DNA of 64,000 nucleotides from Agapetus fuscipes. Its lineage: Eukaryota > Arthropoda > Insecta > Trichoptera > Glossosomatidae. This document shows, piece after piece, positions 40,833 to 51,456 of the stretch. Both the position numbers and the translations under genes were made by a program. Numbering within the stretch: position 1 is the stretch's first letter; the number at the start of each line of letters is the position of its first letter. The notes beneath the pieces were generated by a model that searched no databases, was not told where the DNA came from, and saw only the letters and a list, made by a program, of their open reading frames with translations. Location: positions 6,572,001 to 6,636,000 of the forward strand of contig OX637363.1 in the NCBI GenBank assembly GCA_951799405.1, read 5' to 3'.

Positions 40833-41336
40833 CATAGTAGAGAAAGACCAAGAAAGGTATGGATGGAACAAATTTCTGAAATTGCAAATGAATGGAATAT
40901 CCATAGTTATAATAAAACGAGAGCTCGTATGAAGAAGGTTATGACTCTGGATGAAATGAAAGAAGTATGTAAGGACAGAAAGAAATGGCGGTTGATCTGT
41001 AATGTTGGCGGCTAAGGCTAGGACTAGGGTTTTTTGAATTGGAATTTTGTATTATGTTTTAGTTTTGATGTCCATACAAATTATTATTTCTTGTTTTTTA
41101 AAATCTAATTCGTTGTGTATGTTCCTTATAGGTGGTATGCGACTGACCACCCATGCTGTAGAAAATGGTTCACTTTGCCGATGTCACCCCTGTTTCAGGG
41201 AAGGTTGGCAAGAGTTGCAGGGTTCACATGCGGCATGTACAAGCGCGAACTCATACGTGTCTGCTTGTGAAAATGCATATAATGTGAATCCTTATTGTAA
41301 CATAGCTTTGCAACTTAGATTAGATTAGACACACAT
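40833..41336 (+). pseudogene. LINE-A 3' end with A-repeat A2
   Basis: Codes RPRKVWMEQISEIANEWNIH in one frame and KVMTLDEMKEVCKDRKKWRL in the next, then NVGG and a stop. The 3' UTR and an A2 unit with the TTAGATTAGA tail follow. The ORF is frameshifted and truncated. Confidence 0.8.
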
Positions 41337-41645
41337 ATAATGTATTTTCCCAAGAATGTTGTGTGATTGTGTAGGGAGCATTAAGGTAGCTTAAGGGTCA
41401 TTATCTGGATCCACAGGTGGCGTTAAGGATCAGACAATACCCCCGATGAACAAATGCCACCTCAAACAAGGTTTTTATTTCGCCGATCTGTCGTAATTCA
41501 TTTCATTAATAATGTGATGGAATCTTCTATGAAAAGGAATTGATGTTAATTGTTTCACGATTTAATGATGTTGTTAAATGGCGGTACACAATTGTATATT
41601 GTTGCCGACCCTGATATAATAATAATATGGAGGATGATTTATTTA
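41337..41645. other. no gene seen
   Basis: Unique sequence without a recognised element. Confidence 0.35.
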
Positions 41646-41966
41646 TTGTCCGGTCGATAGCTCAGTTGGTAGAGTGCTTGCATTCCATGCCGTGAGCTCG
41701 CGTTCGAATCCCGCCGAGGGTGTCAGAAATGATTTCCCGTTTCGGTGTTTATTTCAACCCCCAATATAAAATACTGGCAAGGTTCACTCAGCCTTCACAA
41801 GAAATGAGTACCAGCCCTCTCGGGAACTGGGAAACCCCCACTTCAACTGAAGTGGTTGGCGTTAGGCCGGCCCCCTTACCTGTAAAAGTAAATAGGTTCA
41901 ACTCGCCACATGCAACCCCTTCGGGGATAACGCGAAAGTTACACTATGTGTGTAGCTTAGTTGCGT
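41646..41966 (+). repeat. C-SINE, full length
   Basis: Head GTCGATAGCTCAGTTGGTAG, B box CGTTCGAATCCC, tail ATGTGTGTAGCTTAGTTGCG. Meets the next SINE tail to tail, as at 26408. Confidence 0.85.
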
Positions 41967-41967
41967 T

Positions 41968-42360
41968 ATTTGGTGAGTGCTGTTTTTGTGTGTATCACAC
42001 CTCAAGAGCCCTCTGCGAGCTTGGTCATCGCTGTAGAAAGCGCCAATTCTCATGCAAGACCCAGTTGTTATAAGGTTGGATGGACCTTTCAGTGACCGGT
42101 CTTTGGTAAAGGTTTATGAATTTTTCAACCCAGCGAAGAGCACATTTGGAAATATAAATGGTATATGTTTTGTGCTCCGCCGGGACTCGAACCCACAACC
42201 TTCCATTTACGAGTACGAAGTGTTGCCACTGAACTACGGACCGGCCCAAGAAATGCCAACAACACGCGGTGTACCTGAGCGGTCACCCATCCAGGTAGCA
42301 TCCGCGCCCAATGTTGCTTAACTTCCGAGAACCGGTGCTTTCAACATGGTATCGTCGTTG
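41968..42360 (-). repeat. 5S-tRNA-CR1 composite SINE, second copy
   Basis: Minus strand: 5S-like segment (42360-42249), tRNA-like head with GGTTCGAGTCCC, body and CR1-like tail. The 5S/tRNA junction is at the same place as in 23970-24419. The 5S part has a small deletion near CGGTTCTCGGAAG and a broken AGTACTTGG box, so this copy is probably older. Confidence 0.8.
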
Positions 42361-42815
42361 ACAACTGATGTATGGAAGCGAGTCGTGGACGGTGAATGAA
42401 AGAGAAGTAAATAAGGTATGCACCGTAGAAATGACTCATTTGAGAAGTATGACAGGAAAAACACTGAGAGATATAGTGAGAAACGAATGGGTTCTGAATG
42501 AATGCGGAGTAAAAGAAAGCGTGAAAGTGAAAGTTCAAAGAAGTGTGATGCGATGGTTTGGAGATATTGAAAGGATAAATGAAGACCGATGTTATACGTA
42601 AGCGTGGAAAGGGAATACCTAAGAAAGAATGGATTCATCAGATAATTGAGATTCCGAACGAATGGAATTTACAGAGTGAAGGTAAGATAAGAGCGTGCAT
42701 GAAAAGAGTGATGAAACTAGATAAGATGAAAAAAGTATGCAATGACAGAGTCAAGTGGAGGCACTTGTGTGGAGGTACCGGCCACTCCTAGAGGAATGGC
42801 GGCAGGTAGTATTAT
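42361..42815 (+). pseudogene. LINE-B C-terminal fragment
   Basis: Codes MYGSESWTVNEREVNKV, LRSMTGKTLRDIVRNEW and SVMRWFGDIERINEDR. After a frameshift near 42590 it continues GKGIPKKEWIHQI and KVCNDRVKWRHL, then CCGGCCACTCCTAGAGGAAT of the LINE-B 3' end. It begins directly at the 5S-like end of the SINE. Confidence 0.8.
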
Positions 42816-43892
42816 GGTAGTATTATTGCATACGTTAATCACGCCGGTGGAACAACGCTCTGGTATGGGATCATCCACTATGTTCGAGAAATCGAGAACA
42901 GTCGAGAAACTACTAAACTATATATTTGGACCGCAATCGTGTGTGAGACCCGTGTCGATTGAAACACTGAGCCGCGAAGTTGATAAACCAAGAGCTAGAA
43001 ATCAGTACGTTGTAAACCGTAGGTACATTGTGTAAAATAAATCTTGAAAAATAAATGAATTGCAGTTTGATTAAAAAAACCCAAATAAAATAGTAACAGT
43101 ATGATGGCATGCATTAGATATGTCAATACTTTTATATTTGCAGCTCAGATTATAGAATAAACGGAATGTCGCTTCCCTTCAAGACGATTTATTTCCTAGC
43201 CGACATTTTCTTGAAATAACGTAAGAACGAAAGTATTTTCTGAGACGGGGGGTGATATTGAAGGCCTCGTGTCCGGTAGGGAGGTGTTGTGTGTGGCTGT
43301 GACCCCCCCTGGGGGTAGTAGCATTGGCATCGAATTCAATTCCATTCTTCATTAAAAATATTTCTCGGTTTCAGAAGGAATCGCTCCCGGTGGGGAAAAT
43401 TCTCCGGTGTATATAAAACGATCACAACAACTATATAAAGTAAAGTATAAAACTCTTCAATCATAGCTTTGCAATAAAAACGTGGAAATGAAGATAGCGC
43501 CACTAGTGAGCGTTTAATTTTCTACGATATAGTGGATTTTAAACGTTAAGTTTTTTACTTGCGGGGTAGGAGTAAAAGCATTCTCATCTCAAGATGGGGT
43601 GAGGGGAGAAAAGAGAGAGTCGCAGATAATAGAAGTTTGATCAGAAAAATAATGAAAAATTTGATGCAATGTAGTAAAAAAGTATTTGAGAGCAAAACAA
43701 GGATGGTTCTTTTCAGGCGCGTGCAATGGTTAGAGGGAAATAATTTAAGAAGAAATTATTTTGATGTGCCTTTAAAATTACATTGTAAGAATAACTTTTG
43801 ACTTGAAATAATAACTATAATTGTGTTATGAACGTGAATTTTGTATCTTAATATAATTCCGAATTGTTACTCGTATTTTTTAATGTTACGGA
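42816..43892. other. no gene seen; A-repeat tail scrap
   Basis: 43100-43150 is the last 50 bp of an A-repeat (GCATGCATTAGATATG, TTTGCAGCTCAGATTATAG). 43240-43330 is GC-rich. Short frames at 42742, 42913 and 43559 lack motifs. Confidence 0.4.
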
Positions 43893-44392
43893 AGACGGAG
43901 AGAAGTATGGATGGATCAGATTTCTTAAATAGCGAATGAATGAGATATTCAGAGTCATAACAAAAGGAGAGAGTGCATGAAAAAGATTATGACTCTGAAT
44001 GAAATGAAAGAAGTTTGTAAGGACCGAAAAAATGGCGGTTAATTTGCAATGTTGGTGGCTAGGGCAACCTTAATTTTAATTTTGAATTAGGCTTCTTAGT
44101 TGCTTGCTTAAGTTATTTTTTGTACATCGTTTATAATTTTTTTGATACGTTGGTGTGAGGCTGACCCCCCTTGCTGTAAAAATTGGTTCACTTATGCCAA
44201 TGCCACCCCGATTTCAGAGAAAGGCGGCAGGAGTTTCAAGGTTTATGTTCATGTGAGGTTTTTTAAAATTTGTATGCACACATGCAGAATGTGTAGGCGC
44301 GAACCTAAGTGTGCCTGTCTGTGGACCTGCATTTAATATGCGCCTTAAATGTTAACATATCTTTGCAGCTTAGATTATAGATTTGTAGATGT
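43893..44392 (+). pseudogene. old LINE-A 3' end with A4 repeat
   Basis: ORF remnants (AGTATGGATGGATCAGATTT; ATGACTCTGAATGAAATGAA; GGACCGAAAAAATGGCGG) are followed by a 3' UTR and an A4 unit from about 44148. A4 markers: AAAGGCGGCAGGAGTTTC, GAATGTGTAGGCGCGAAC. Confidence 0.7.
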
Positions 44393-44939
44393 TGTGTAGC
44401 ACCAAGCACCTTTAAAGTGGCACTGTTCAGGAAAAAGGGCTATAGAAAAAGTTATGAAAAAAGCTTTGCAACTTCGATGATAGGTTTTTCAATACATTAG
44501 CGTAGTCAAAGTGTCGTTAATCGGGGTGATTAATGGATTGGACGTCTAGGTGACAGTTATGTCTGCAAAACCACGTATATAGTGCGTGATTAAATTAGTT
44601 TTGCCCCTGCGCCCCCCTCCTGGTCCGCCCCTGACGCCTACTTTAATTATTTTGAATAAATTAAAGCCCCCCGCCCCTTCCTCTCCTAGTGCGCCCCTTA
44701 CAGCGGCTGCTTACCAAGACTTAGTTCTGTAATCGTACGCATAAGCAGAGAAAGAAGAAGAATAATACAAATAGTGCTAATGCTTAGGGCGCCAATTTTC
44801 GTATTTTGTCGTTACGTAATCAAAGTACCTGCGCTCACCTATCCATGTACGATAGTGTCGGGAACCATCTGGGAGTAGTCCATGATGGTGGTTGTGCGTA
44901 GAATGACGTTCTGGTGTGAGATCGAAGAATGATCTAGAA
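44393..44939. other. no gene seen
   Basis: Mixed sequence, partly C-rich around 44605-44700. Nothing recognised. Confidence 0.4.
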
Positions 44940-45025
44940 CAGGGGTGTCCAACTCAAAATCGTAGCGGGCCGGATTTAGTACTTTTGTAATCGTGGCGGG
45001 CTAGAATTTATCTGTCCATAATAAT
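44940..45025 (+). mobile_element. hAT-type terminal fragment
   Basis: CAGGGGTGTCCAACTCAAAA followed by GCGGGCCGG is typical of hAT transposon 5' ends. The other end is not found. Confidence 0.5.
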
Positions 45026-45035
45026 TGGGGGGGGG

Positions 45036-45170
45036 GGACGCAACAATCACTTTTTTCGGGCTATGTAGCCGTGGTCTGGTTAATTCTTTCCGGACAGTTT
45101 CGCCCATTGCTCCGATGGGCATTATCAGCGGTTGGCTAGTCGCTGTGATCTTCTTACAGGATGATTGAAG
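45036..45170 (-). repeat. Penelope-like end fragment with ribozyme-like stem
   Basis: Second copy of the segment at 23455-23578. The minus-strand stretch 45097-45128 has the identical CTGATAA, GCCCAT/ATGGGC stem and GAAAC. Confidence 0.5.
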
Positions 45171-45342
45171 TTGTTTCTGACATAAATGCTGAGAGGCTTT
45201 CATGCGCTTTTCCAGGTCTCGATCGTGGTCCATTGTTTTTTCTTCTTTTTGCCTTAATTTCGTTACTGAGCTACGAGTAACTTCTTCGGAGCGTTTGACA
45301 AGACCTTATGATTGAACCTGCGTTTTGACTCCCATTTATTTT

Positions 45343-45872
45343 TCTTGACCTATAGGTTGGTATGAGGTGACCACCCATACTGTAAAAAATGGTTCACTTT
45401 GCCAATGTCACACCTGTTCCAGGGAAGGTCGGCAAAAGTTGCAGGGCTTATGTTCATTTGAGGTTTTGATTTCAACTTGTAAGTACACATTCAGCATTTG
45501 TAAGCGCGAACTTACACGTGTTTGTTTGTGGGCATGCATTTGATGATGATGATGGATGATTTATTATCTGTGGCGCCATTTAATGGTCCAGGACCATCTC
45601 AAGGGCGCCATGGCTTCTGGAGAAAAGCTGTGTCTTCAGTCCCTTTCTGAAGGTGGTGGTAGGCTGGTTCGCGCAAACACCGACGGGCAAATTGTTCCAG
45701 GCAACCGGCCCGGCCACCGCAAAGCTCCTGTCTTCAAAATGTAATGTGTTCGCACTTTTGGGCACTATGACCTTGTTGACAGCAGTGAGGGCAGAGCGTA
45801 GTGGTCGTTTTGAGGGCTTATGATATGAGCTTTGAATGTTAATATATCCTTGCAACTTCGATTATAGATCGA
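45343..45872 (+). repeat. A-repeat, A3, split by a CR1-type LINE
   Basis: First part 45343-45543 (TTCTTGACCTATAGG to GGCATGCATTTGAT), second part from about 45822 (ATGATATGAGCTTTGAATGT to ACTTCGATTATAGA). Confidence 0.75.
45541..45824 (-). pseudogene. CR1/L2-type LINE 3' fragment, second family
   Basis: Minus-strand frame codes RSALTAVNKVIVPKSAN and DRSFAVAGPVAWNNLPVGV, then FRKGLKTQLF, the CR1/L2 C-terminal pattern. The 3' end is a (ATC)n run next to the A-repeat. The sequence differs from the copies at 9437, 11863 and 14222 and lacks their tail. Confidence 0.75.
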
Positions 45873-45887
45873 TTATATATTATAGAT

Positions 45888-46000
45888 CAGAGGTGCCCAA
45901 ACGGTCTATTGCGATCGACCGGTCGATCGCGGGAGGTTTTAAGGTCGATCGCCGAGGATAGCTAAAATTTTCAATGATCGGCTTTAAAACTGTAGTTTTT
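45888..46000 (+). mobile_element. hAT-type terminal fragment
   Basis: CAGAGGTGCCCAAACGGTC and the palindromic GATCGACCGGTCGATC are typical of hAT ends. No partner end and no transposase are recognised downstream. Confidence 0.5.
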
Positions 46001-46637
46001 TGCAAAAGAAAAAAGCGACATACAGAAATATGAAGTTTCATGAAGAACGTACCGCGCGGTACCTAACCAACCTTCCCCTACCCACCCAAAGCTAGAGCTG
46101 GCGACAGTAATCTTTACTAGTAACTGGTCATCTATACCCGAAATGAAATATCCGTCAATAAAGCAAATAGAACTGCAAACAACTGCTTTTTTGCATCGAC
46201 ATTTGTGCGTCTAGCTTCAACTCTCAACTATGACAGTGGTCAGAAAAGTGTTGCTCTAGATAGATAGATAGATAGAGTTGCAGTAGACTGACAAGGGCGC
46301 CATTTCTCCAGCACCTTCCCTGTCCGCACACGTTTCACGGTATATAAATGAAATAATTTGAAACTAACGCACCGTGCAGAGAGTGAGGTTATGTTCCTAC
46401 ATGAGAATAGCACATAAACATTACACACATGTGCACGAGCTCCATTGTTTGTATTCACTTGTTGGTAATTGCTAAATTTACATACAAGATGCCGCTCCAC
46501 AACATATCGGTCACCGATATTCCGTCTACAGACAGCAGCTCGGCACATGGACAAAACTGTCGCACAACTTTACGGCCAAGGAAATTTCGGTCACATACAA
46601 CAGCTGTTTGAGAGTGTTTAAGAGCTTGGTCACAGGC
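46001..46637. other. no gene seen; GATA repeat
   Basis: 46257-46275 is a (GATA)n microsatellite. Frames at 46240-46611 have no recognisable motif. Confidence 0.4.
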
Positions 46638-46639
46638 AG

Positions 46640-46895
46640 CTTCTAATCTAATCTAATCTTATCTAAGTTGCAAAGATATGTTACATTGGATATTCAAATT
46701 ACATGCATTTTCACAACCAGACACGTTCAAGTTCGCGCTTGCACATGCCGCATGTGAACCTACAACATAAAAACCAAATCTTAAATGCACATAGGTACAT
46801 CCTGTAACTCTTGCCGTCTTTTCCTGAGACAGGGGTGACATTGGCAAAGTGAACCATTTTTACAGCATGGGTGGTCAGCCGCATACCGACCTATA
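46640..46895 (-). repeat. A-repeat, A2, full length
   Basis: Minus strand from CTTATAGGTCGGTATGCGG to a tail of four TTAGA-like units. It has a small duplication in the GTACCTATGTGCATTTAAG block. Confidence 0.85.
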
Positions 46896-47014
46896 AGAAA
46901 ACTACAATTGATTAAAACTACAGTCTCGGAATGAAATGAAGAAGTGTGTAGATAGATCTGAGAATAGTGGTACACCATTGTATATTTTTACCGACTTGAA
47001 GTAGGTATGGAAGT

Positions 47015-47090
47015 GAAGCAGGTGTTGTGGGTTCGATTCCCGGCGGAGTACAAAAAATATAACATTTATCTTTTCAAATAAGCTCTACGA
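47015..47090 (+). repeat. B-SINE fragment
   Basis: GTTGTGGGTTCGATTCCCGG and CGGAGTACAAAAAATATAAC; truncated on both sides by its neighbours. Confidence 0.65.
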
Positions 47091-47093
47091 TAG

Positions 47094-47425
47094 AAGACCG
47101 GTCGATAGCTCAGTTGGTAGAGTGCTTGCATTCCATGCCGTGAGTTCGGGTTCGAATCCCGCCGAGGCGAGGGTGTCAGAAATGATTTCCCGTTTCGGTG
47201 TTTGTTTCAAACCTCAAAATAAAAATGCCGGCAAGGTTTACTCAGCCTTCACAAGAAATGAGTACCAGTTCTCTCGGGAGCTGGGAAACCCCCACTTCAT
47301 CTGAAGTGGTTGGCGTAAGGCCGGCCCCCTTACCTGTAAAAATAAATAGGTTCAACTCGCCACATGCGACTCCTTCGGGGATAACGCGGCAAGAAGTTAC
47401 ACTATATGTGTAGCTTAGTTGCGTA
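47094..47425 (+). repeat. C-SINE, full length
   Basis: Head GTCGATAGCTCAGTTGGTAG, B box GGTTCGAATCCC, tail TATATGTGTAGCTTAGTTGC. Followed directly by a B2 body. Confidence 0.85.
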
Positions 47426-47426
47426 G

Positions 47427-47648
47427 TTGCGTTGCGTCTACGCTGGGTTGAAAAATCCATAAAACGCTTACCAAAGACCGGTTACTAAAGGTCCATCCAG
47501 CCTTAAAGCAACTGGTTCTTGCCTGAGTAATGGCGCTTTGTAGCGACGACCAAGCTCTTAAACACCTCTGCGTCACTACAAGTGTCATATAGACCCCTAG
47601 AGTCTCTGAAATCTAGGGATTCTCCCGTACAGGTTTTTTTTTTAAATA
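47427..47648 (+). repeat. B2 SINE, 5' truncated
   Basis: From CTACGCTGGGTTGAAAAATC through GCGACGACCAAGCTCTTAAA to the B2 tail (CACCTCTGCGTCACTACAAG, GGATTCTCCCGTACAGG) and a T run. Confidence 0.75.
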
Positions 47649-47697
47649 TTATCAAGGGTTTTTGGAGAGAAAGTTTTCTGAATGGAGCTCGGTCGAG

Positions 47698-48032
47698 AGT
47701 CCGGTCGATAGCTCAGGTGGTAGAGTGCTTGCATTCCATGCCGAAAGCTCGGGTTCGAATCCCACCGAGGGTGTCAGAAATGATTTCCCGTTTCGGTGTT
47801 TATTTCAAACCCCAAAATAAAATACCGGCAAGGTTTACTCAGCCTTCACAAGAAATGAGTACCAGCACTCTCGGGAGCTGGGAAACCTCCACTTCAACTG
47901 AAGTGGTTGGCGTAAGGCCGGCCCCCTTATCTGTAAAAATAAATAGGTTCAACTCGTCACATGCGACCCCTTCGGGGATAACGCGGCAAGAAGTTACACT
48001 ATATGTGTAGCTTAGTTGCGTTTTGCGTTGCG
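47698..48032 (+). repeat. C-SINE, full length
   Basis: Well-kept copy: GTCGATAGCTCAGGTGGTAG, GGTTCGAATCCC, body with TTCGGGGATAACGCGG, tail with GTTGCG repeated three times. Confidence 0.85.
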
Positions 48033-48250
48033 TTGCTGTCTGAGGATCTATATTGTATGTAGGTGACCGAAAAGTCGTATGAAGGAGTTGTCGTGTGACC
48101 GATTTGTCTATAAACGAGCTGTCTGTGGACGAGTTGTCTTTGACAGATTTGTAGCAAGATGGGTGCGCAAAAACATAAGCGTTGAAATCATACGTCAGGC
48201 ACGTTCAGTACGTAGAGGCAAATACATCGGATATCACATCATTCAATACA
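48033..48250. other. no gene seen
   Basis: The frame at 48079-48279 encodes imperfect repeats of the words for Asp/Glu-Arg-Phe-Val (GTGTGACCGATTTGTCT, GTGGACGAGTTGTCT). No family is recognised. Confidence 0.35.
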
Positions 48251-48267
48251 TAACAGGAATTAAAAAA

Positions 48268-48580
48268 GAACACAACTAAGATGCACACATAGCTCAACTT
48301 CTTACTGGGTTATCCCCAAAGGAGTCGCGTGTACTGTGTGAAACCTATTTATGTTTACAGGTAAGGGGACCAGCCTTATACCAACCACTTTAGTTGAAGT
48401 GATAGTTTCCCAGCTCCCGGGGGGCTCGTTCTCATTTATTGCGAGACCTTTCTGGTATTTTAGGTTCTGTTTGTAATAAACGCCGAAACGGGAAATCATT
48501 TCTGACGCCCTCGGCGGGGATCGAACCTGACTCTCAGCACGGTATGCAAGCATTCTTCCAACTGTGCTATCTATCGAAAC
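48268..48580 (-). repeat. C-SINE, diverged
   Basis: Plus-strand left end GAACACAACTAAGATGCACA, B box in complement (GGATCGAACC), right end GTGCTATCTATCGAAAC. Confidence 0.75.
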
Positions 48581-48599
48581 AAATATAATAAATTTTTTG

Positions 48600-48938
48600 G
48601 ATTTTTAGTTTTTTATGTCCATGTATATATTGTTATTTTTATTCTTTGATTTTAAAAAATGTAATTTGTCATGTATGTTCCTTGACTTATAGGTTGTTAT
48701 GCGGCTGACCACCCATAATATAAAAATTGGTTCACTTTGCCAATGTCACCCCTGTTTCAGGGAAGGACGGCAAGAGTTGCAAGGCTTATGTTCATTTGAG
48801 ATTGGGTTTTTATATTGTAGGTCCACATGCGGCATGTGTTAGCGCGAAATTATACATATCTGCTTGTGGGAATGCATTTAGTATAAATCTTAAATGATAT
48901 ATATCTTTGCAGCTTAGATTAGATTAGATTAGATTAGG
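48600..48938 (+). repeat. A-repeat A1 with LINE-A 3' UTR extension
   Basis: About 78 bp of LINE-A 3' UTR precede the A1 unit (48680), which ends in four TTAGA units. Nearly identical to 13055-13385. Confidence 0.85.
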
Positions 48939-49012
48939 ATTGTTATTTAAATAAACAACACTTATATAATATTTAAAAAAAATTTTTTTTTAAGTATTTT
49001 GAATAATACTAA

Positions 49013-49045
49013 CGTTTTCGACTAATACAGTCATCTTCAGGTAGC
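49013..49045 (-). repeat. Penelope-like ribozyme-like stem
   Basis: Minus strand 49040-49016: CTGAAGA, T, stem GACT, loop GTATT, stem AGTC, GAAA. An AT-rich stretch without coding potential lies beside it. Confidence 0.5.
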
Positions 49046-49047
49046 CT

Positions 49048-49212
49048 GAGCTTCGTCGGCAGGAGTTACGTCCATTTGAGATTTGATTTTTATGTTGTAG
49101 GTTCACGTGCGGCATGTGCAAACGCGGACTTGTGCGAGTCTGCTTGTGAGAATGCATGTAATGTGAATCCCCAATGTTGCATATCTTTGCAACTTAGGTT
49201 AGAGATTAGAGT
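49048..49212 (+). repeat. A-repeat, A2, 3' part
   Basis: From CTTCGTCGGCAGGAGTTACG to CAACTTAGGTTAGAGATTAG. Confidence 0.7.
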
Positions 49213-49703
49213 TGCGTTTTTACAAAAGGAACATTCGTAATTGAAAAGAAATAAATAAAATTGAATACGTGACCTGGAAATGGCATGCTCCTTGTAAGTG
49301 GAGGAGCTCATGTGCCCCAATACGCGGGACTCCATGAAGAGTTGATCATCACTTTCCCTGGAGGAGATCATCAGGATTATAGAGCCAGTTATGCCTCGTT
49401 CCCACCAAGACAGTAGAAAAGTCCTTTAAGGTAGCTAAATAAGTGGTTAGTTAGTCTAACCTCATTTTAAGAAAAATGTCAAGAAGCGCTATTCTGCTAT
49501 ATTCCTTACACTATAGATATCAACCCAAGTCGGAGATTGCTAGCGCTTGCGAAAGAACTTCATGTATAAAAAATCACAGAACATCTTATTTTTGGACACG
49601 AATCGCTATCTCGTCGCCTTAAGGTCGTAAGGAATTAAGCAGAATAGCGCTTGTATATGTATACCTACTCAGACGTGGACATCGAGGAGAAACAAGTGCG
49701 TGC
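49213..49703. other. no gene seen
   Basis: Unique sequence; GGTAGCTAAATAAGTGG and nearby words match nothing else here. Confidence 0.4.
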
Positions 49704-50606
49704 ATCTAATCTAATCTAATCTAAGGTGCAAAGATATATATCATTTAAGATTTATATTAAAAGCATTCCCACAAGCAGATATGTATAATTTCGCGCTAAC
49801 ACATGCCGCATGTGGACCTACAATCTAAAAACCCAATCTCAAATGAACATAAGCCTTGCAACTCTTGCCGTCCTTCCCTGAAACAGGGGTGACATTGGCA
49901 AAGTGAACCAATTTTTTACAGTATGGGTGGTCAGCCGCATAACAACCTATAAGTCAAGGAACATACATGACAAATTACATTTTTAAAATCAATAAACAAC
50001 AATATACCTATACATTGACATAAAAAACTAAATCACAAAACCAATTTCACTTTAACAAACCCCAGCCGCCAACATCACAGATCAACCGCCATTTCTTTCT
50101 ATCCTTACATACTTCTTTCATTTCCTCCAGAGTCATAACCTTCTTCATACAAGCTCTTCTTTTATTATGACTCTGGATATTCCATTCATTCGCAATTTCG
50201 GATATTTGGTCCATCCATACCTTTCTCGGTCTTCCTCTACCACGACATCCATCTATTCTACCAACATATACTTTCTTCGTCAGTCTTTCCTCATTCATTC
50301 TCTCCATATGCCCAAACCATCTTAACAAACTTCTTTTAATCTTCACTTTCACACTTTCTCTTGCACCACATTCTTCTCTTACAAAATCATTCCTCACCCT
50401 GTCACTCCGTTTTTTCCCAATCATACTTCTTAGAAAGTCCATTTCAACAGTATGGACTTTACTAATTTCACTTTCATTCACCGTCCAGGCCTCGCTTCCA
50501 TACATCAAGGTGGGTAAAAGTATGCCACTGCGTACCGCCAATCGAGCATTTTTTGATATGTTTTGATTTTTGGCGATACAAGCTGTGGCACCCAGTACAC
50601 ACCTGC
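49704..50606 (-). pseudogene. LINE-A, 3' part (C-terminal RT, 3' UTR, A-repeat)
   Basis: The minus-strand frame from 50606 to the stop at 50047 covers the C-terminal part of a non-LTR retrotransposon protein. Visible parts: ILLPTLMYGSEAWTVN, SLLRWFGHMERMNEERLTKK, a GRGRPRKVWMDQI motif and KKVMTLEEMKEVCKDRKKWR. A 3' UTR of about 90 bp and an A1 unit (49724-49960) ending in (TTAGA)n at 49704 follow. The element was cut by BEL at 50606/57120; its upstream RT part is at 57120-57556. The clade is uncertain. Similar proteins are, from memory, common in moth genomes. Confidence 0.85.
50602..50606. repeat. BEL target-site duplication, left
   Basis: CCTGC, repeated at 57120-57124. Five bases is usual for BEL/Pao insertion. 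Confidence 0.85.
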
Positions 50607-51011
50607 TGTTTGGGCGAACTGTTAGGTAGGTTTGTTATGGGTAGCTGGCCATAAAATCCTTGTCCTTGTGCCTATAATCTGACCTATCCGATTTGCCCAA
50701 TCACCTGTCTCCAGCCAGTACTTCTTCATACGCGGCCTTGGATAGACGTGTCCATCGCAGTGTTCATCGCGCGCGACAGAAATAAAGGAGAAATCACACA
50801 CAAAAACGCGACCAGTGCTCCGCGAAAGAGGCATCCATTGGAGATAAGGTGAGTCCAGACTTGATTCCGTGATTCCCTCCTTTGCTCCTTTGGTTGGCTG
50901 CCTAGACAGATTTGTTGGGCAGTTCGTCCGAACGCGATAATCGAGAACCAGTAAGATTTAAAATCCTCCCCCTCGCATTACCACATGATAGCGCCAAACT
51001 TGGCGTTATCA
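50607..51011 (+). repeat. 5' LTR of BEL element
   Basis: Begins TGTTTGGGCGAACTGTTAGG and ends GGCGTTATCA. An AATAAA within AGAAATAAAGGAG (about 50781) may be the poly(A) signal. AAGGTGAGT (about 50847) is a possible splice donor carried in the LTR. Confidence 0.95.
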
Positions 51012-51017
51012 TAATTT

Positions 51018-51036
51018 TGGTCCTTAACGAAGCCAG
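51018..51036 (+). other. candidate primer-binding site
   Basis: TGGTCCTTAACGAAGCCAG begins six bases after the LTR. The initial TGG fits pairing with a tRNA CCA end. I did not identify the tRNA. Confidence 0.5.
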
Positions 51037-51456
51037 ATCGTAAATTAAAAAACTAGATTCACGCAAAATTAATTCGGATTCCTCTAGTTTGAAATCGGAT
51101 TCATAAAATTATTAGCCATTTTTATTGCTACAAAATTGCAATTCGTGACGCGTTCATACATTATTATCATAAATATCGCTTTGGAATCGAAGTGCGGGTT
51201 AATTCTTTAATTGCCTTGTAAGTATACCTATCTCTTGCATTTTAGGTACATTCGAATTAAGCCCGCGGTATAAGTAACTACCTAGGTACTTGCATTGTTT
51301 ACTTTCTTTGTTTACATTATTTGTTTACATTTTGATAACATTATTATAACCTTCTTTTTTCTTTGCTACTTCAATTTATAAGGACTTGTACGTATGGGAT
51401 TTGTAAAATTTATTATTAATTTTATCAAATTTAATTTATTAAAGCCAAATTAAAAC

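Noticed and set aside
46429..46611. hAT transposase fragment near the CAGAGGTGCCC end
   Set aside because: I could not find a convincing transposase motif in any frame between 46000 and 46640.
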